From: Flavobacteriales bacterium
GTDB lineage: Bacteria > Bacteroidota > Bacteroidia > Flavobacteriales_D > Sanyastnellaceae
Assembly: GCA_015665315.1 (NCBI GenBank)
Contig: JADFAK010000005.1
Location: forward strand, 1-64,000
Direction: 5' to 3'
DNA length: 64,000 bases
Shown: positions 26,768-36,243 of the stretch, in pieces
Numbering within the stretch: the stretch's first letter is position 1
Layout: the number at the start of each line of letters is the position of its first letter
Program-made: the position numbers and the translations under genes
Notes under the pieces: model-generated
Databases searched by the model: none
Told to the model about the DNA's origin: nothing
What the model saw: only the letters and a program-made list of their open reading frames with translations

Positions 26768-29431
26768 ATGATTATCCGCGCAATAAACGCAATGAGGGGA
26801 CCGAATTATTGGTCTATCCGTCGCCATAAATTAATTGTAATGGTGCTGGATTTGGAGGAGATGGAACAACGCCCAACCAATAAAATTCCTGGATTTAGAG
26901 AAAGACTTGAAGCACTTTTACCAACCATGGTCGAGCACCGCTGTTCGGAAAAGGTCGAAGGAGGATTCTTCATGCGCGTCGACGAGGGTACATGGATGGG
27001 TCATGTCGTTGAACATATTGCGCTTGAAATTCAGACGCTTGCTGGAATGGACGTGGGTTTTGGACGTACTCGTGGATACGGTGAGGAAGGCGTTTACCAT
27101 GTTGTTTTTGCCTACATGGAGGAAAAAGTTGGCGTATATGCCGCCAAAGCTGCAGTTCGCATAGCTGAAGCACTTGCTGAAGGCAAAGACTATGATTTGG
27201 AAGCGGATATCCAAGAAATGCGTGAGTTGCGCGAATCTGTGCGTCTTGGACCTTCAACTGGCAGCATTATCGAAGAAGCTGCAAGCCGCGGTATTCCGTG
27301 GATTCGATTGAATAAATACTCCTTGTGTCAGCTTGGATACGGTAAAAATCAAAAACGAATTCAAGCAACTGTAACAAGCGAGACCAGCAGCATTGCGGTC
27401 GAACTAGCTTGCGATAAAGAAGACACGAAATTCATCCTCGAACAAGCCGAAGTCCCCGTTCCAAAAGGTGATATTATTCGCACCGAGGCTGGTCTGCGTG
27501 AAGCTGTTGACTATGTTGGTTACCCGCTGGTCATCAAGCCTGTCAACGGTAATCACGGACGCGGAATTACAGCCAATCTCAACAATTGGGAGGATACGCT
27601 CGTCGCCTTCCATGCTGCGAAAGAAGTCTCGCGAACAGTTATTGTCGAACGATTTATCGTCGGAGAAGATTACAGACTTCTAGTAATCGACTACAAACTT
27701 GTCGCAGCCGCGAAAAGAACTCCGGCTGGTGTGACTGGCGATGGTAAATCGACTATTCAGGAACTTATCGACCTGGTAAACGCCGATCCGAGAAGAGGTT
27801 ATGGTCATGAAAAGGTGCTTACGCAAATTTCAGTAGATGCCATGACCAACAATATTATCAAAGAAGCCGGTCGTACATTGGAAACTGTCCTTCCAGCAGG
27901 GGAGTGGATGGCACTCAAAGACACGGCAAATTTGAGCACGGGTGGTACGTCTACCGATGTGACAGATATAGTACATCCGTACAATGTGTTTATGGCCGAG
28001 CGCATTGCCAAGATTATCGGACTCGATATTTGTGGAATTGATATCATGACTAGTGATATAAGCACGCCCTTACACGAAACAGGCGGCGCTATCCTCGAAG
28101 TCAATGCTGGCCCCGGTTTTAGAATGCACTTGGCTCCTTCAGAAGGACTTCCAAGGAACGTGGCTGGAGCAGTAGTCGATATGTTGTTCCCTCCAGGAGT
28201 GGAATCTCGCATCCCAATCATTGCCGTTACCGGTACCAACGGAAAGACAACCACAACGCGCTTGCTCGCGCACATCATGCGGATGAAAGGCTTTAAAGTA
28301 GGTTATACTACAACCGATGGTGTCTATATCCAAAACAGGCTGCTGATGACGGGAGATTGTACCGGGCCAGCTAGCGCCGAGTTTGTCCTAAAAGATCCTA
28401 CCGTTGATTTTGCTGTTCTGGAGTCTGCTAGAGGTGGCTTGCTGCGCGCAGGACTTGGATTCAAATCATGCGACGTGGCGATTGTGACCAACGTAGCTCC
28501 GGATCACTTGGGGATGAAGGGAATTCATACCATTGAGCAACTGGCTAAAGTAAAAGGCGTTGTCCCAGAAACAGTGCACGCAGGAGGATATGCCATTCTG
28601 AATGCCGATGATGACCTGGTTTACGGCATGCGTAAGTCTGTCGAAGCCAATGTTGCCCTGTTTTCAATGGATGAGAACAACCCTAGAATCAAAGCGATCG
28701 CCAAAGTAGGTGGTTTGGCCGCAATCTACGAGAATGGATACATCACAATTTGCCGCGGCGATTGGAAGATGCGTATCACCAAAGCAGTTAATGTCCCTCT
28801 CACTTTTGGAGGCAAAGCAGCTTTCATGATTCAGAATGTTCTCCCAGCAGCGCTTGCAGCCTATACTCGAGGTGTTCCTTTGGAAGATATTAAAGTGGCC
28901 CTAGAGTCATTTATTCCGTCGCCTGCTCAAACGCCAGGCCGACTCAACTTATTCGAATTCGAGAACTTTACTGTTCTGTTGGATTACGCACACAACGCGG
29001 CTGGTCTGCGCGCAGTAAGCCACATGATTCAGAAAATTGAATGTACCAAGAGAGTTGGAATCATCGCCGGAGTAGGTGATCGACGCGTTGAAGACACCAA
29101 TGAGGTCGGACAAGTCGCTGCAGAGGCTTTTGATGAGGTGATTATTCGCCAAGATAAAAACCTGCGCGGACGAACTGAAACCGAAATCATCGATATGCTC
29201 GCCGATGGTATTAAAATGGTCGATCCGAATAAAAACGTGAAGGTTATTCAAAAAGAAAGCGAAGCCATTGACTACGCGATAAAAAATGCCATTCCTGGAA
29301 GTTTGATTGTTATTTGTAGTGACGTCATTCCCGATGCATTGGCACAAGTCCAAAAATACAAGGAAGAAGAAGCCGAACGCCTCAATGGGTTTTCAAGGGA
29401 TGATATTCCCAATCTTCAACCTCTGGTTTAA
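26768..29431 (+). CDS. cphA: Cyanophycin synthetase
   Basis: 887 residues, typical of CphA1. An N-terminal domain (1-160) is followed by an ATP-grasp domain (about 165-475; KPVNGNHGRGIT, IVERFIVGEDYRLLVID, GICGIDIM/EVNAGPGFRMHLAPSEG) that adds Asp to the backbone. A Mur-ligase-like domain (about 480-887) has the P-loop VTGTNGKTTTTRLLAH near 488 and LLDYAHNAAGLRA, and adds Arg side chains. The polymer stores nitrogen and carbon as granules. Start and length agree with the family. A clear terminator follows directly. With the two degradation genes it forms a complete make-and-use cluster for cyanophycin. Confidence 0.96.
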   Translation: MIIRAINAMRGPNYWSIRRHKLIVMVLDLEEMEQRPTNKIPGFRERLEALLPTMVEHRCSEKVEGGFFMRVDEGTWMGHVVEHIALEIQTLAGMDVGFGRTRGYGEEGVYHVVFAYMEEKVGVYAAKAAVRIAEALAEGKDYDLEADIQEMRELRESVRLGPSTGSIIEEAASRGIPWIRLNKYSLCQLGYGKNQKRIQATVTSETSSIAVELACDKEDTKFILEQAEVPVPKGDIIRTEAGLREAVDYVGYPLVIKPVNGNHGRGITANLNNWEDTLVAFHAAKEVSRTVIVERFIVGEDYRLLVIDYKLVAAAKRTPAGVTGDGKSTIQELIDLVNADPRRGYGHEKVLTQISVDAMTNNIIKEAGRTLETVLPAGEWMALKDTANLSTGGTSTDVTDIVHPYNVFMAERIAKIIGLDICGIDIMTSDISTPLHETGGAILEVNAGPGFRMHLAPSEGLPRNVAGAVVDMLFPPGVESRIPIIAVTGTNGKTTTTRLLAHIMRMKGFKVGYTTTDGVYIQNRLLMTGDCTGPASAEFVLKDPTVDFAVLESARGGLLRAGLGFKSCDVAIVTNVAPDHLGMKGIHTIEQLAKVKGVVPETVHAGGYAILNADDDLVYGMRKSVEANVALFSMDENNPRIKAIAKVGGLAAIYENGYITICRGDWKMRITKAVNVPLTFGGKAAFMIQNVLPAALAAYTRGVPLEDIKVALESFIPSPAQTPGRLNLFEFENFTVLLDYAHNAAGLRAVSHMIQKIECTKRVGIIAGVGDRRVEDTNEVGQVAAEAFDEVIIRQDKNLRGRTETEIIDMLADGIKMVDPNKNVKVIQKESEAIDYAIKNAIPGSLIVICSDVIPDALAQVQKYKEEEAERLNGFSRDDIPNLQPLV

Positions 29432-29436
29432 TATTT

Positions 29437-29464
29437 AAGGAGTTCCAAACGGAGCTCCTTTTTT
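29437..29464 (+). terminator. Rho-independent terminator after cphA
   Basis: AAGGAGTTCC, loop AAAC, GGAGCTCCTT and a T-run, starting 5 bp after the cphA stop codon. Confidence 0.9.
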
Positions 29465-29671
29465 ATTCTACCTCACTTTTTCGGATTACCTCAGCCTCAA
29501 GAATAGCTCACCAATTGCCGCAGTTTACCCATCCTCTTTTAGTCAAAGAATCCTCTAGAAAACGGTTGATAAATATTTTTGAAATAAACTGGTCCCGAAT
29601 AATTGTATTTCTGCCCAATTGTGCATATTCGTTCCGTTTTTCAGCTCTAAAATGAGCACTGAATTTGCATT

Positions 29672-30280
29672 ATGATACACCCGAATACAGAATTAAAATT
29701 AATCAGCAAAGAAGTGGGGTATGGCGTCGTTGCCACCGATTTTATTCCAGCTGGTACCATTACTTGGGCGCTCGATAAATTGGATCGAGAATTTAGCCCC
29801 GAAGAGTTTGCAAAGATGGCTCCGATCTATCAAAACATCCTAGATACCTACACTTTTCGCAATAACAAAGGAAACTTTGTACTGTGTTGGGATCATGGCC
29901 GCTACGTGAACCATAGCTTTAACTCCAATTGCCTCACTACCGCTTATGATTTTGAAGTCGCGATTCGAGACATTTTACCAGGTGAACAATTGACCGATGA
30001 TTACGGATATCTCAACATTCCCTATCCTTTTCGTGGAATTGATGAAGGGACCAAACGAAAAATCGTCTACCCCGATGATCTGCAAAAATATTACAAGGTC
30101 TGGGACAAAAAAATCGAGAAAGTATTTGGTCATGTTCCCAATCTTGAACAACCTCTTCGAGAGCTCATTGACGATGCTCTGTGGACCAAAATTGGTCTGA
30201 TTGTCGAAGGAAAGGAGAAGATGGATTCAATATTGAATAATTACTATTATGGGCAGACTATAAAGAACACCAAGAACTAG
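29672..30280 (+). CDS. SET domain protein (putative protein lysine methyltransferase)
   Basis: 202 residues containing a compact SET domain. LISKEVGYGVVATDFIPAGTI marks the first strands, RYVNHSFNSNC corresponds to the SAM-binding NHS..PN motif, and LPGEQLTDDYGY to the catalytic GEELT.DY motif. The post-SET zinc cysteines of eukaryotic enzymes are missing, as in most bacterial members. The C-terminal ~70 residues are helical. It probably methylates lysine in a protein using S-adenosylmethionine; the target is not known. The next gene is convergent and overlaps its stop by 4 bp. Confidence 0.8.
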   Translation: MIHPNTELKLISKEVGYGVVATDFIPAGTITWALDKLDREFSPEEFAKMAPIYQNILDTYTFRNNKGNFVLCWDHGRYVNHSFNSNCLTTAYDFEVAIRDILPGEQLTDDYGYLNIPYPFRGIDEGTKRKIVYPDDLQKYYKVWDKKIEKVFGHVPNLEQPLRELIDDALWTKIGLIVEGKEKMDSILNNYYYGQTIKNTKN

Positions 30281-30984
30281 TTGTCGAGACGTAACGAATC
30301 ACTGTCGCCAAGTATATATCCTTCCCCATGCACGTTTTCGATGTGTATGCAGGGATCTTCCACCAAGTACTTGCGCAGCTTTGCGATATACACATCCATA
30401 CTCCGTGTCGTGAAGTAGTCGTCGTTTTTCCAGATTTCCAAGAGTGCCTTTTGACGAGGCATGACTTCATTTTTATATTGGCACAAGAGTGCAAATAATT
30501 GAGATTCCTTTGGTGTCAATCGCCGCTTGGTTGTAGCACTTTCAAGTGTTCGCGACTTTTTGGTAAACGTAAAGTCACCAATGGTCCATATTTCTTGCTG
30601 TGCTTCGTGTACTGGCTTTCTTTTCAGTATGGCCTTGATTTTATACAAAAGCAATTCTGTATCAAAAGGCTTCGTAATGTAGTCATCCGCACCAATTTTA
30701 AATCCCTTGACCTGATCTTCCTTATCCCCGCGTGCGGTTAAAAACAAGATCGGAATTGTGGGGTTGATTTCGCGAACGTCCTTGGCCAACTCAAATCCAT
30801 CCTTTTCAGGCATCATTACGTCGAAAACGCACAGGTCATAATTCCCTTGTCGAAATTTGCTGTAACCCAGTTTTCCGTTTACGGCCCAGTCGACCTGGAA
30901 TTTGGATAGCTCGAGGTAGTTTCTCAAGACCGCTCCAAAGTTCTCTTCGTCTTCAACCAACAATATGCGGGGCAGGACACTCAT
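30277..30984 (-). CDS. OmpR family response regulator
   Basis: 235 residues. The receiver domain begins ILLVEDEENFG, with the phospho-acceptor Asp in YDLCVFDVMMPEKDG near 54 and Lys in DDYITKPFD. The winged-helix DNA-binding domain (about 130-235) has RRLTPKESQLFALLCQYKNEVMPRQKALLEIW and SMDVYIAKLRKYL. It overlaps the kinase gene by 4 bp. Candidate binding sites are the TTTAACC direct repeats upstream of the kinase gene (32611-32649). Confidence 0.94.
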   Translation of the reverse strand: MSVLPRILLVEDEENFGAVLRNYLELSKFQVDWAVNGKLGYSKFRQGNYDLCVFDVMMPEKDGFELAKDVREINPTIPILFLTARGDKEDQVKGFKIGADDYITKPFDTELLLYKIKAILKRKPVHEAQQEIWTIGDFTFTKKSRTLESATTKRRLTPKESQLFALLCQYKNEVMPRQKALLEIWKNDDYFTTRSMDVYIAKLRKYLVEDPCIHIENVHGEGYILGDSDSLRLDN

Positions 30985-32546
30985 GATAGTGGTAAGGTTA
31001 TGCCTATGCGAGTTCCTTTTCCAAGCGCCGATTCAACTTGAATTTCTCCGCTGTGCCTTTCTACGATGGTTTTCACATAGCTAAGTCCCAATCCAAATCC
31101 TTTGACCTCGTGTAAATTCCCTTGCTGGGCACGATAAAATGTCTTGAAGATGCGTGACTGAACCTCTTTGCTCATGCCAATACCATTGTCCAAAACTTCC
31201 AATAGCACGTGATCGCCTTTGCGTTCCGTCCGCAGCGAAATCGATGGTGGATTCTTACAGTATTTTATTGCATTGTCGACCAAGTTCAGAATAGCGTTGT
31301 ACAAATGATTCTGATCTCCATCAACCGATAATTCACTGCTTTCGAGCTTCGTCACGATCGAACCATCCTTGCTTTTCACTTGAATGTCCATCGATGTAGC
31401 CACGCGCTCAACCAACTCATTCAAATCTACACGCACAATATTGAGTTTCAATTCCTCTTTCTCCATCCGCGCAATTTGTAGAACGTTCTCCACATGTGCA
31501 CTCAATCGCGTATTCTCGTCTTGGATCACATCAAGGTAATAGTTCACCTTTGGTGCGTCCCCGCTCACTTCAGGATGCCGAATCGAATCTGCAGCCAAAC
31601 GAATGGTCGCCAATGGGGTCTTGAACTCGTGGGTCATATTGTTGATGAAGTCTGTCTTCATCTGGGAGATTTTCTTTTGACGTAGAATGTAATAAACCGT
31701 AAACCCAAAAGTGAAAACCATAATTAGCGTCAACCCAATTGCTAGAAAGAGGATTGCCGACATAGAGCCCAACACAACCGCGTCTTTCTCAGGAAAACTT
31801 AGCCCCAACTGATACTGATCAAGGACTTCCATTCCCGGAAATAGGGAAGCACTATATTGTGGGATCATCGAACTTGCCTGTAGTTGGTTGCTGTCTGGTA
31901 GATTGAGCTTGTAGTCTGCTTGAATGCCTTGCCCCGCGAGTTTTTGCGTGAGCAGACTGTCGATATTGCACACCGAAAGACGAGCTTTCAGCGGATCATT
32001 TGACGTAAGTTCGGCCACGATCATCTTGCCCAGCACGTCTCCGACAACATTTACTTTGTGTTCAAACTGTCGGCGGTGAATGATCGTATCGCTATAACTC
32101 GTATCCTGTGATGCGTATCGAGTAATCGTGTATGTGTTTTGTGTCTGATCGCCCGATTCGGTGATAATCTGAATATCATGGTCAACTTCGGCCGAATCTT
32201 CCTCGCTCCAAATGATAACTTCCGTTTTCTCCCCATCTTGATCATTTGCCGAAGGCTCAATCACTTTAAACTCATCCTCTCTTGTCCAAGTACCTTCCTT
32301 GTATTCCCGCATCAATACGGTGAGTTCTGGGATAAACTCGTTGGATAAACTCTTGTCGATGTATAACTCCGTTTGTTTATGCTCCAACTCCTGCACGGTA
32401 GCCGTCAAAGCTTGTTTGACCGACCGATCAAATTCAGCCTCTTTCTCAGCATAGGCCGAGGTCAACCAATGCCATTGCAGCGCCCCAATTCCCAAAAGAG
32501 AAACGGTCATGAGGATTACGATAAGTGTAACGTGATTCTTTGTCAT
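30981..32546 (-). CDS. Sensor histidine kinase, membrane-bound
   Basis: 521 residues from the Met of MTKNHVTLIVILMTVSLLGIGALQW (the open frame extends 35 codons further without signs of coding). A first membrane helix (about 5-25) and a second near 262-290 enclose a periplasmic sensor region of about 235 residues, unrecognised but acidic. The cytoplasmic part has HisKA with NNMTHEFKTPLATIRLAADSI and HATPase motifs NLVDNAIKY, LDNGIGMSKE and GFGLGLSYVK. It pairs with the OmpR-type regulator downstream (4-bp overlap) and is divergent from the acidic T9SS protein, which it may control. Confidence 0.93.
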   Translation of the reverse strand: MTKNHVTLIVILMTVSLLGIGALQWHWLTSAYAEKEAEFDRSVKQALTATVQELEHKQTELYIDKSLSNEFIPELTVLMREYKEGTWTREDEFKVIEPSANDQDGEKTEVIIWSEEDSAEVDHDIQIITESGDQTQNTYTITRYASQDTSYSDTIIHRRQFEHKVNVVGDVLGKMIVAELTSNDPLKARLSVCNIDSLLTQKLAGQGIQADYKLNLPDSNQLQASSMIPQYSASLFPGMEVLDQYQLGLSFPEKDAVVLGSMSAILFLAIGLTLIMVFTFGFTVYYILRQKKISQMKTDFINNMTHEFKTPLATIRLAADSIRHPEVSGDAPKVNYYLDVIQDENTRLSAHVENVLQIARMEKEELKLNIVRVDLNELVERVATSMDIQVKSKDGSIVTKLESSELSVDGDQNHLYNAILNLVDNAIKYCKNPPSISLRTERKGDHVLLEVLDNGIGMSKEVQSRIFKTFYRAQQGNLHEVKGFGLGLSYVKTIVERHSGEIQVESALGKGTRIGITLPLS

Positions 32547-32610
32547 GGTCGAGCGGCATTCGCCAAATGTCTTGTACAAAGCTAGTTGGCTCAATTCCGA
32601 GCACAAAAAC

Positions 32611-32649
32611 TTTAACCTTTCTTTAACCTGTTTTGGGGAGTGCTTAACC
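32611..32649. promoter_or_regulatory. TTTAACC direct repeats, candidate OmpR-type regulator site
   Basis: TTTAACC at 32611-32617 and 32622-32628 are 11 bp apart, and CTTAACC at 32643-32649 is 21 bp further. Spacing by one or two helical turns is typical for OmpR/PhoB-family binding. The array lies between the divergent kinase gene and the acidic T9SS protein gene. Confidence 0.5.
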
Positions 32650-32670
32650 AAAATGGGCGTGCTTCAGAGG

Positions 32671-32678
32671 TAATTTTG
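32671..32678 (+). promoter_or_regulatory. TAnnTTTG promoter element of the acidic T9SS gene
   Basis: TAATTTTG matches the Bacteroidota -7 element, 27 bp before the ATG at 32706. The direct-repeat array ends 21 bp upstream, a suitable place for an activator. Confidence 0.55.
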
Positions 32679-32705
32679 GCTTCGAACAATCATAAACTCA
32701 TTAGC

Positions 32706-34046
32706 ATGAAAAGAAAAATATTTATTCTGACAATGTTGGCACTAAGTGCTGGTTTTGTGGCCTTTACTGCCCAAGAAGATTCTGGCGAACTTACAAAAGT
32801 AAGCGTCGTTCATCACGAAGGAAATCAAGTCATAGTCCTCGACACCGTTTTTGACCCGGCATCGGGATATACCGTTGAGCAGTTTTTATTGGATCATGGA
32901 TTGAATCCTGACGAAACAGACATTATCAATACCGATAACTTGGAAGGTGCCCACGTGCACGATCTTGGACACGATGTGTGGTTCATGGAAGATCAAGGCA
33001 AGGGCTGTGACGTAAAATGTGTCCAAAAGTTTCGTTCGAATCCAGGTGAAAACAGCTTCATTTCTGTTGACGGTAGTCACAAAGATGTCCGCATCGAAAA
33101 GACGGTCGACGATGAGGGAAATGTGAGCATCAGACAATTTGTAAACGGTGAAGAAGTAGAACCTTCCGAGGAAGACGTGCGCTGGATTGAGGAAGGTAGC
33201 GATGCCGCTCGGCCGAAGCATCGGGTGATGGTGCTAGAAACCGAAGACCAAGAAGGAGATGGCGATGTCGTCATTGAAAAGCGCGTTTTTCGTTCGGCAG
33301 ATGATGCTGAAATGAGCGAGGAAGAAATCCAGCAAATGGTTGATAAAATCAAAAGCGAGCATGGAGTCACAGGAGAAGGTGATGAGAAGGTCATCGTCGT
33401 TATGGATCAAGTGCATTCTGGCATCGTTGACCCAGAGAATCTACCCGAGGGCGCACAGATGATGGAAGTTGAAGTCGAAAAATTCATTGACTCAAATGGT
33501 GAAGAACAAATCCAAATGTGGATCAACGGGGAAGAGGTAGATCCAGCTGATCACCAAGATTTGATGAATATGGAAGAAGGTGATGGAACTATCGAGATCG
33601 AAATTGAAATGATCGACGGTGAAGATGATGGGGAAAATACGTGGATCATCAACGATGACGGTGAAGATCAGGAAATCATCATCGAAATGCTCGGAGGTAA
33701 TGGGTATACAATTGCTATTGTATCGACTGTAACTGAGAATGAGCAGGCTCAAGGTGAAAATAAGGATGTAAAGCAGGACAAGCATGAACTTGCTATCAAC
33801 GACTTGCGGTTTTCTCCAAATCCGAATGGCGGACAGTTCAACCTTAGCTTCAATCTGCCCGAAAAAGGGCGCACCGAATTGGTCATCTTTGATCTCCAAG
33901 GAAAGCGGGTGTACGAAGAGAAATTGGGTAAATTCTCTGGCGAGTACAACAAACAAATTGACTTGAGCTCAGCCGGACCGGGAACTTATATCCTAAACAT
34001 CTTGCAAGGCAATCACAAATTGGCGGAGAAGATTATCGTGCGATAA
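32706..34046 (+). CDS. Acidic T9SS-secreted protein
   Basis: 446 residues with a signal peptide (MKRKIFILTMLALSAGFVAFTAQ). The middle part (about 25-345) is very rich in Asp and Glu, with repeated segments of the type FVNGEEVEPSEEDVRW and MWINGEEVDPADHQD, and DGDVVIEKRVF-like strands. No enzyme motif is visible; calcium binding is possible but not shown. The C-terminal ~75 residues (LRFSPNPNGGQFNLSFNLPEKG to the end) form a T9SS type A sorting domain. The start is at 32706; an upstream extension to 32640 runs through the promoter. It is divergent from a two-component system and closed by a hairpin. Confidence 0.82.
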   Translation: MKRKIFILTMLALSAGFVAFTAQEDSGELTKVSVVHHEGNQVIVLDTVFDPASGYTVEQFLLDHGLNPDETDIINTDNLEGAHVHDLGHDVWFMEDQGKGCDVKCVQKFRSNPGENSFISVDGSHKDVRIEKTVDDEGNVSIRQFVNGEEVEPSEEDVRWIEEGSDAARPKHRVMVLETEDQEGDGDVVIEKRVFRSADDAEMSEEEIQQMVDKIKSEHGVTGEGDEKVIVVMDQVHSGIVDPENLPEGAQMMEVEVEKFIDSNGEEQIQMWINGEEVDPADHQDLMNMEEGDGTIEIEIEMIDGEDDGENTWIINDDGEDQEIIIEMLGGNGYTIAIVSTVTENEQAQGENKDVKQDKHELAINDLRFSPNPNGGQFNLSFNLPEKGRTELVIFDLQGKRVYEEKLGKFSGEYNKQIDLSSAGPGTYILNILQGNHKLAEKIIVR

Positions 34047-34071
34047 CCAATTCCAATTATCCCACATAAAT

Positions 34072-34101
34072 AAAGGCAGCGGTTCGTTTACCGCTGCCTT
34101 T
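34072..34101. terminator. Terminator hairpin between convergent genes
   Basis: AAAGGCAGCGGT, loop TCGTTT, ACCGCTGCCTTT: a perfect 12-bp stem between the acidic T9SS gene and the leftward LamG gene. The T-tract is short on either side, so it may work in both directions but not strongly. Confidence 0.75.
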
Positions 34102-34152
34102 GTACTTAGTTACCTTAACCTTAACTAAAAAGCACTGAGTAGTGCCTATATT

Positions 34153-35118
34153 TTAATGCTTTACAACAAGCTTTCCCTGGTATACGGAGTTGCCCATTTG
34201 CGTAAGCGAAACCATATAAATGCCCGATTCTAAAGCTGTGATATCAATTGAATGCATGTTGCTTGTCACGTTTTCTTCCATCACCAAGTCACCCGTTACA
34301 GAATAAACCTGCACGTAGTCGGCCGACAAATCCTTGCTCTCAATCGTCAAATAATCATTCGCTGGATTCGGGTAGATCAAGAGGTTTTCTGGGCGAAGGA
34401 TGTCTACGATATTAACTGTACACGAACTGCCCATCACGAATAATTCGCCAATTTCCTCTTCACTCAGTGCACTTTGATAAAAAGCCACATCATCCAAAAC
34501 ACCTTCAAATCCCACGCCCATGACGATATCCGAACTCCATTGTCCGATCAATGCTTCTTCGCTTATAAATTCGTTGACCAACACATTGTCCAAATACATC
34601 TTCCAATGTCCCGGTATAAATACACCAACAACATGGTGCCATTGATCATCGGCGGGGAAGGGGAGAATATCGTCGTCTAACCACAAACTCTGAAAATCGG
34701 CCTGCATAAGGATTTTATTTAAGTCGTATAAACTCAATGCATAGTTCGGATTGGCCAATGGATTAAAGCCAAATCCATACTTGAGAAAAAGCACCTCGAA
34801 ATCGCCTGCTTCGTCCGATCCTCCTTGAAACCACAAGCTTATGCTCATCACCGAATCAGGGGATACATCGAAATCTTCCATGCCCTGAACGAGTAACATG
34901 GCGCTCTGACTTCCATCAAATGCATAAGCACATCCATCTTCTCCAAAACGATCGGCGGCAGGGAGAACATTTCCGACAATAATACCGTCATTAATTCCCA
35001 CCATGTCATCCGGACTTCCCGAAAATGGCCAATATGCTCGAAGACCGTCTGTCGGCATTTGAGCGTTCATTGCGACACATAATAGTGCTAGGAGCAGGGT
35101 GGCTGCAGAGTTTTTCAT
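34153..35118 (-). CDS. LamG-domain T9SS-secreted protein
   Basis: 321 residues with a signal peptide (MKNSAATLLLALLCVAMNAQ). From about 25 to 225 it has the pattern of a concanavalin A-like/LamG jelly roll: LRAYWPFSGSPDDMVGINDG, CAYAFDGSQSAMLL, ISLWFQGG, DDQWHHVVGVF and GVLDDVAFYQSALSEEEIGEL. The C-terminal part from about 245 (NLLIYPNPANDYLTIES to VKH) is a T9SS type A sorting domain. A sugar- or protein-binding surface role is likely; no catalytic residues are seen. It ends toward a shared hairpin. Confidence 0.86.
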   Translation of the reverse strand: MKNSAATLLLALLCVAMNAQMPTDGLRAYWPFSGSPDDMVGINDGIIVGNVLPAADRFGEDGCAYAFDGSQSAMLLVQGMEDFDVSPDSVMSISLWFQGGSDEAGDFEVLFLKYGFGFNPLANPNYALSLYDLNKILMQADFQSLWLDDDILPFPADDQWHHVVGVFIPGHWKMYLDNVLVNEFISEEALIGQWSSDIVMGVGFEGVLDDVAFYQSALSEEEIGELFVMGSSCTVNIVDILRPENLLIYPNPANDYLTIESKDLSADYVQVYSVTGDLVMEENVTSNMHSIDITALESGIYMVSLTQMGNSVYQGKLVVKH

Positions 35119-35276
35119 TGGGTAGTTTAATTGTAGTAAGTACTATAAAGACTTCGACGAAAGTCACTTGGTTGCATCCATGATAAAAAGCGGTAATGGG
35201 TCCCGGTCTCCTCTTAAATAGATTGGTATGAACTTTGTCCTTGCAATGGTGTACTTTCACTTGTAATATGATGACG

Positions 35277-36083
35277 ATGCCCAAATATCTCTTAACCCTC
35301 TGCTTCTTTGCGCTTCTAGCCGCTTGTAATTCCAGTAAATCGGTAAGTTCCGATGAGCTCTCGACCGACGCTAAAACCAACGTGGCAAGCACGCAAGTCC
35401 TAATTTCTCAAGAAGGACCAATTCAAATAACCCAATCGGAAGATGCTGAGAGCTATACGATTAGCAGGTCTGACATCAACAAGGAAATCACCGATCTTCG
35501 CTTCGTTAAACGCTACTTTCGGTACTACCAAACCATCAACGAAAAGAATGAAATCCAGTATTTGGACGACTCTCTGAATGTTTTTAATGAAGTGGAAGAC
35601 TTCTTTTGGACCTGTGGGACGGTTCCGCATTATACGATGACAATTATTTCGGAAGGGAAGTTTTTTGTGGTGTATTCCGACGAGACATTCTTTGACATGA
35701 ATAACGATGAGCCAGCAAAGGAAATCGCCCGGATTTCAATGGATAATATCGATGCCCTCATGTTTATCAATGGCGAAACGACTTTCAATTACACAACAAA
35801 TTTTGGCGTTGGACAAGAGAACCGACTTGAGCCAGAAACACTCATTGCTAAAAAGGGCGAGAAGTATCATTTCCACGGAGCACCGCAAGTCGAGTACGAC
35901 GAGATTTTTTTCACGAAATTCTCACCCAGCTTAACCACACGTAATGGCCGCTTGTATGGTCTGCACAATATCATAGAGCCTACGATTACCGAGTTAGGGG
36001 AGTTCACTTACTTCCTGGCCCCAGTGACATTTCCCTCGGGTGAAAAGGCGATTTTGGACGTGTTCGGCAAGGTCTATCGCTAG
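35277..36083 (+). CDS. Putative lipoprotein of unknown function
   Basis: 268 residues from the ATG at 35277, which begins the lipoprotein signal MPKYLLTLCFFALLAACNSS (cleavage before Cys). Upstream Met codons at 35268 and 35271 are alternatives. The mature protein is mixed alpha/beta without any motif I recognise; it includes FFWTCGTVPHYTMTII and GEKYHFHGAPQVEYDEIFF. The gene stands alone between the LamG gene (divergent) and a Crp/Fnr gene. The dispersed 16-bp repeat (copy 3) begins 15 bp after its stop. Confidence 0.65.
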   Translation: MPKYLLTLCFFALLAACNSSKSVSSDELSTDAKTNVASTQVLISQEGPIQITQSEDAESYTISRSDINKEITDLRFVKRYFRYYQTINEKNEIQYLDDSLNVFNEVEDFFWTCGTVPHYTMTIISEGKFFVVYSDETFFDMNNDEPAKEIARISMDNIDALMFINGETTFNYTTNFGVGQENRLEPETLIAKKGEKYHFHGAPQVEYDEIFFTKFSPSLTTRNGRLYGLHNIIEPTITELGEFTYFLAPVTFPSGEKAILDVFGKVYR

Positions 36084-36097
36084 CTTTATCACAATCA

Positions 36098-36113
36098 GCG
36101 ACAAGCGCAAATG
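36098..36113 (+). repeat. Dispersed 16-bp repeat, copy 3
   Basis: Exact GCGACAAGCGCAAATG in the gap after the lipoprotein gene. Identity with copy 4 extends to CA before and GCT after, 21 bp in all (36096-36116). Confidence 0.88.
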
Positions 36114-36243
36114 GCTATTCTAGTCCTTTCATTTCCTCAACTCATTTATTAGCTACCAAGCCTCTGCGATTGGGTGTTTTAATTAGTGTTGCTTGCGATT
36201 TTGGCTCGAATAAATTGAAATGTTTTTATCTTTTCCATCGAAA

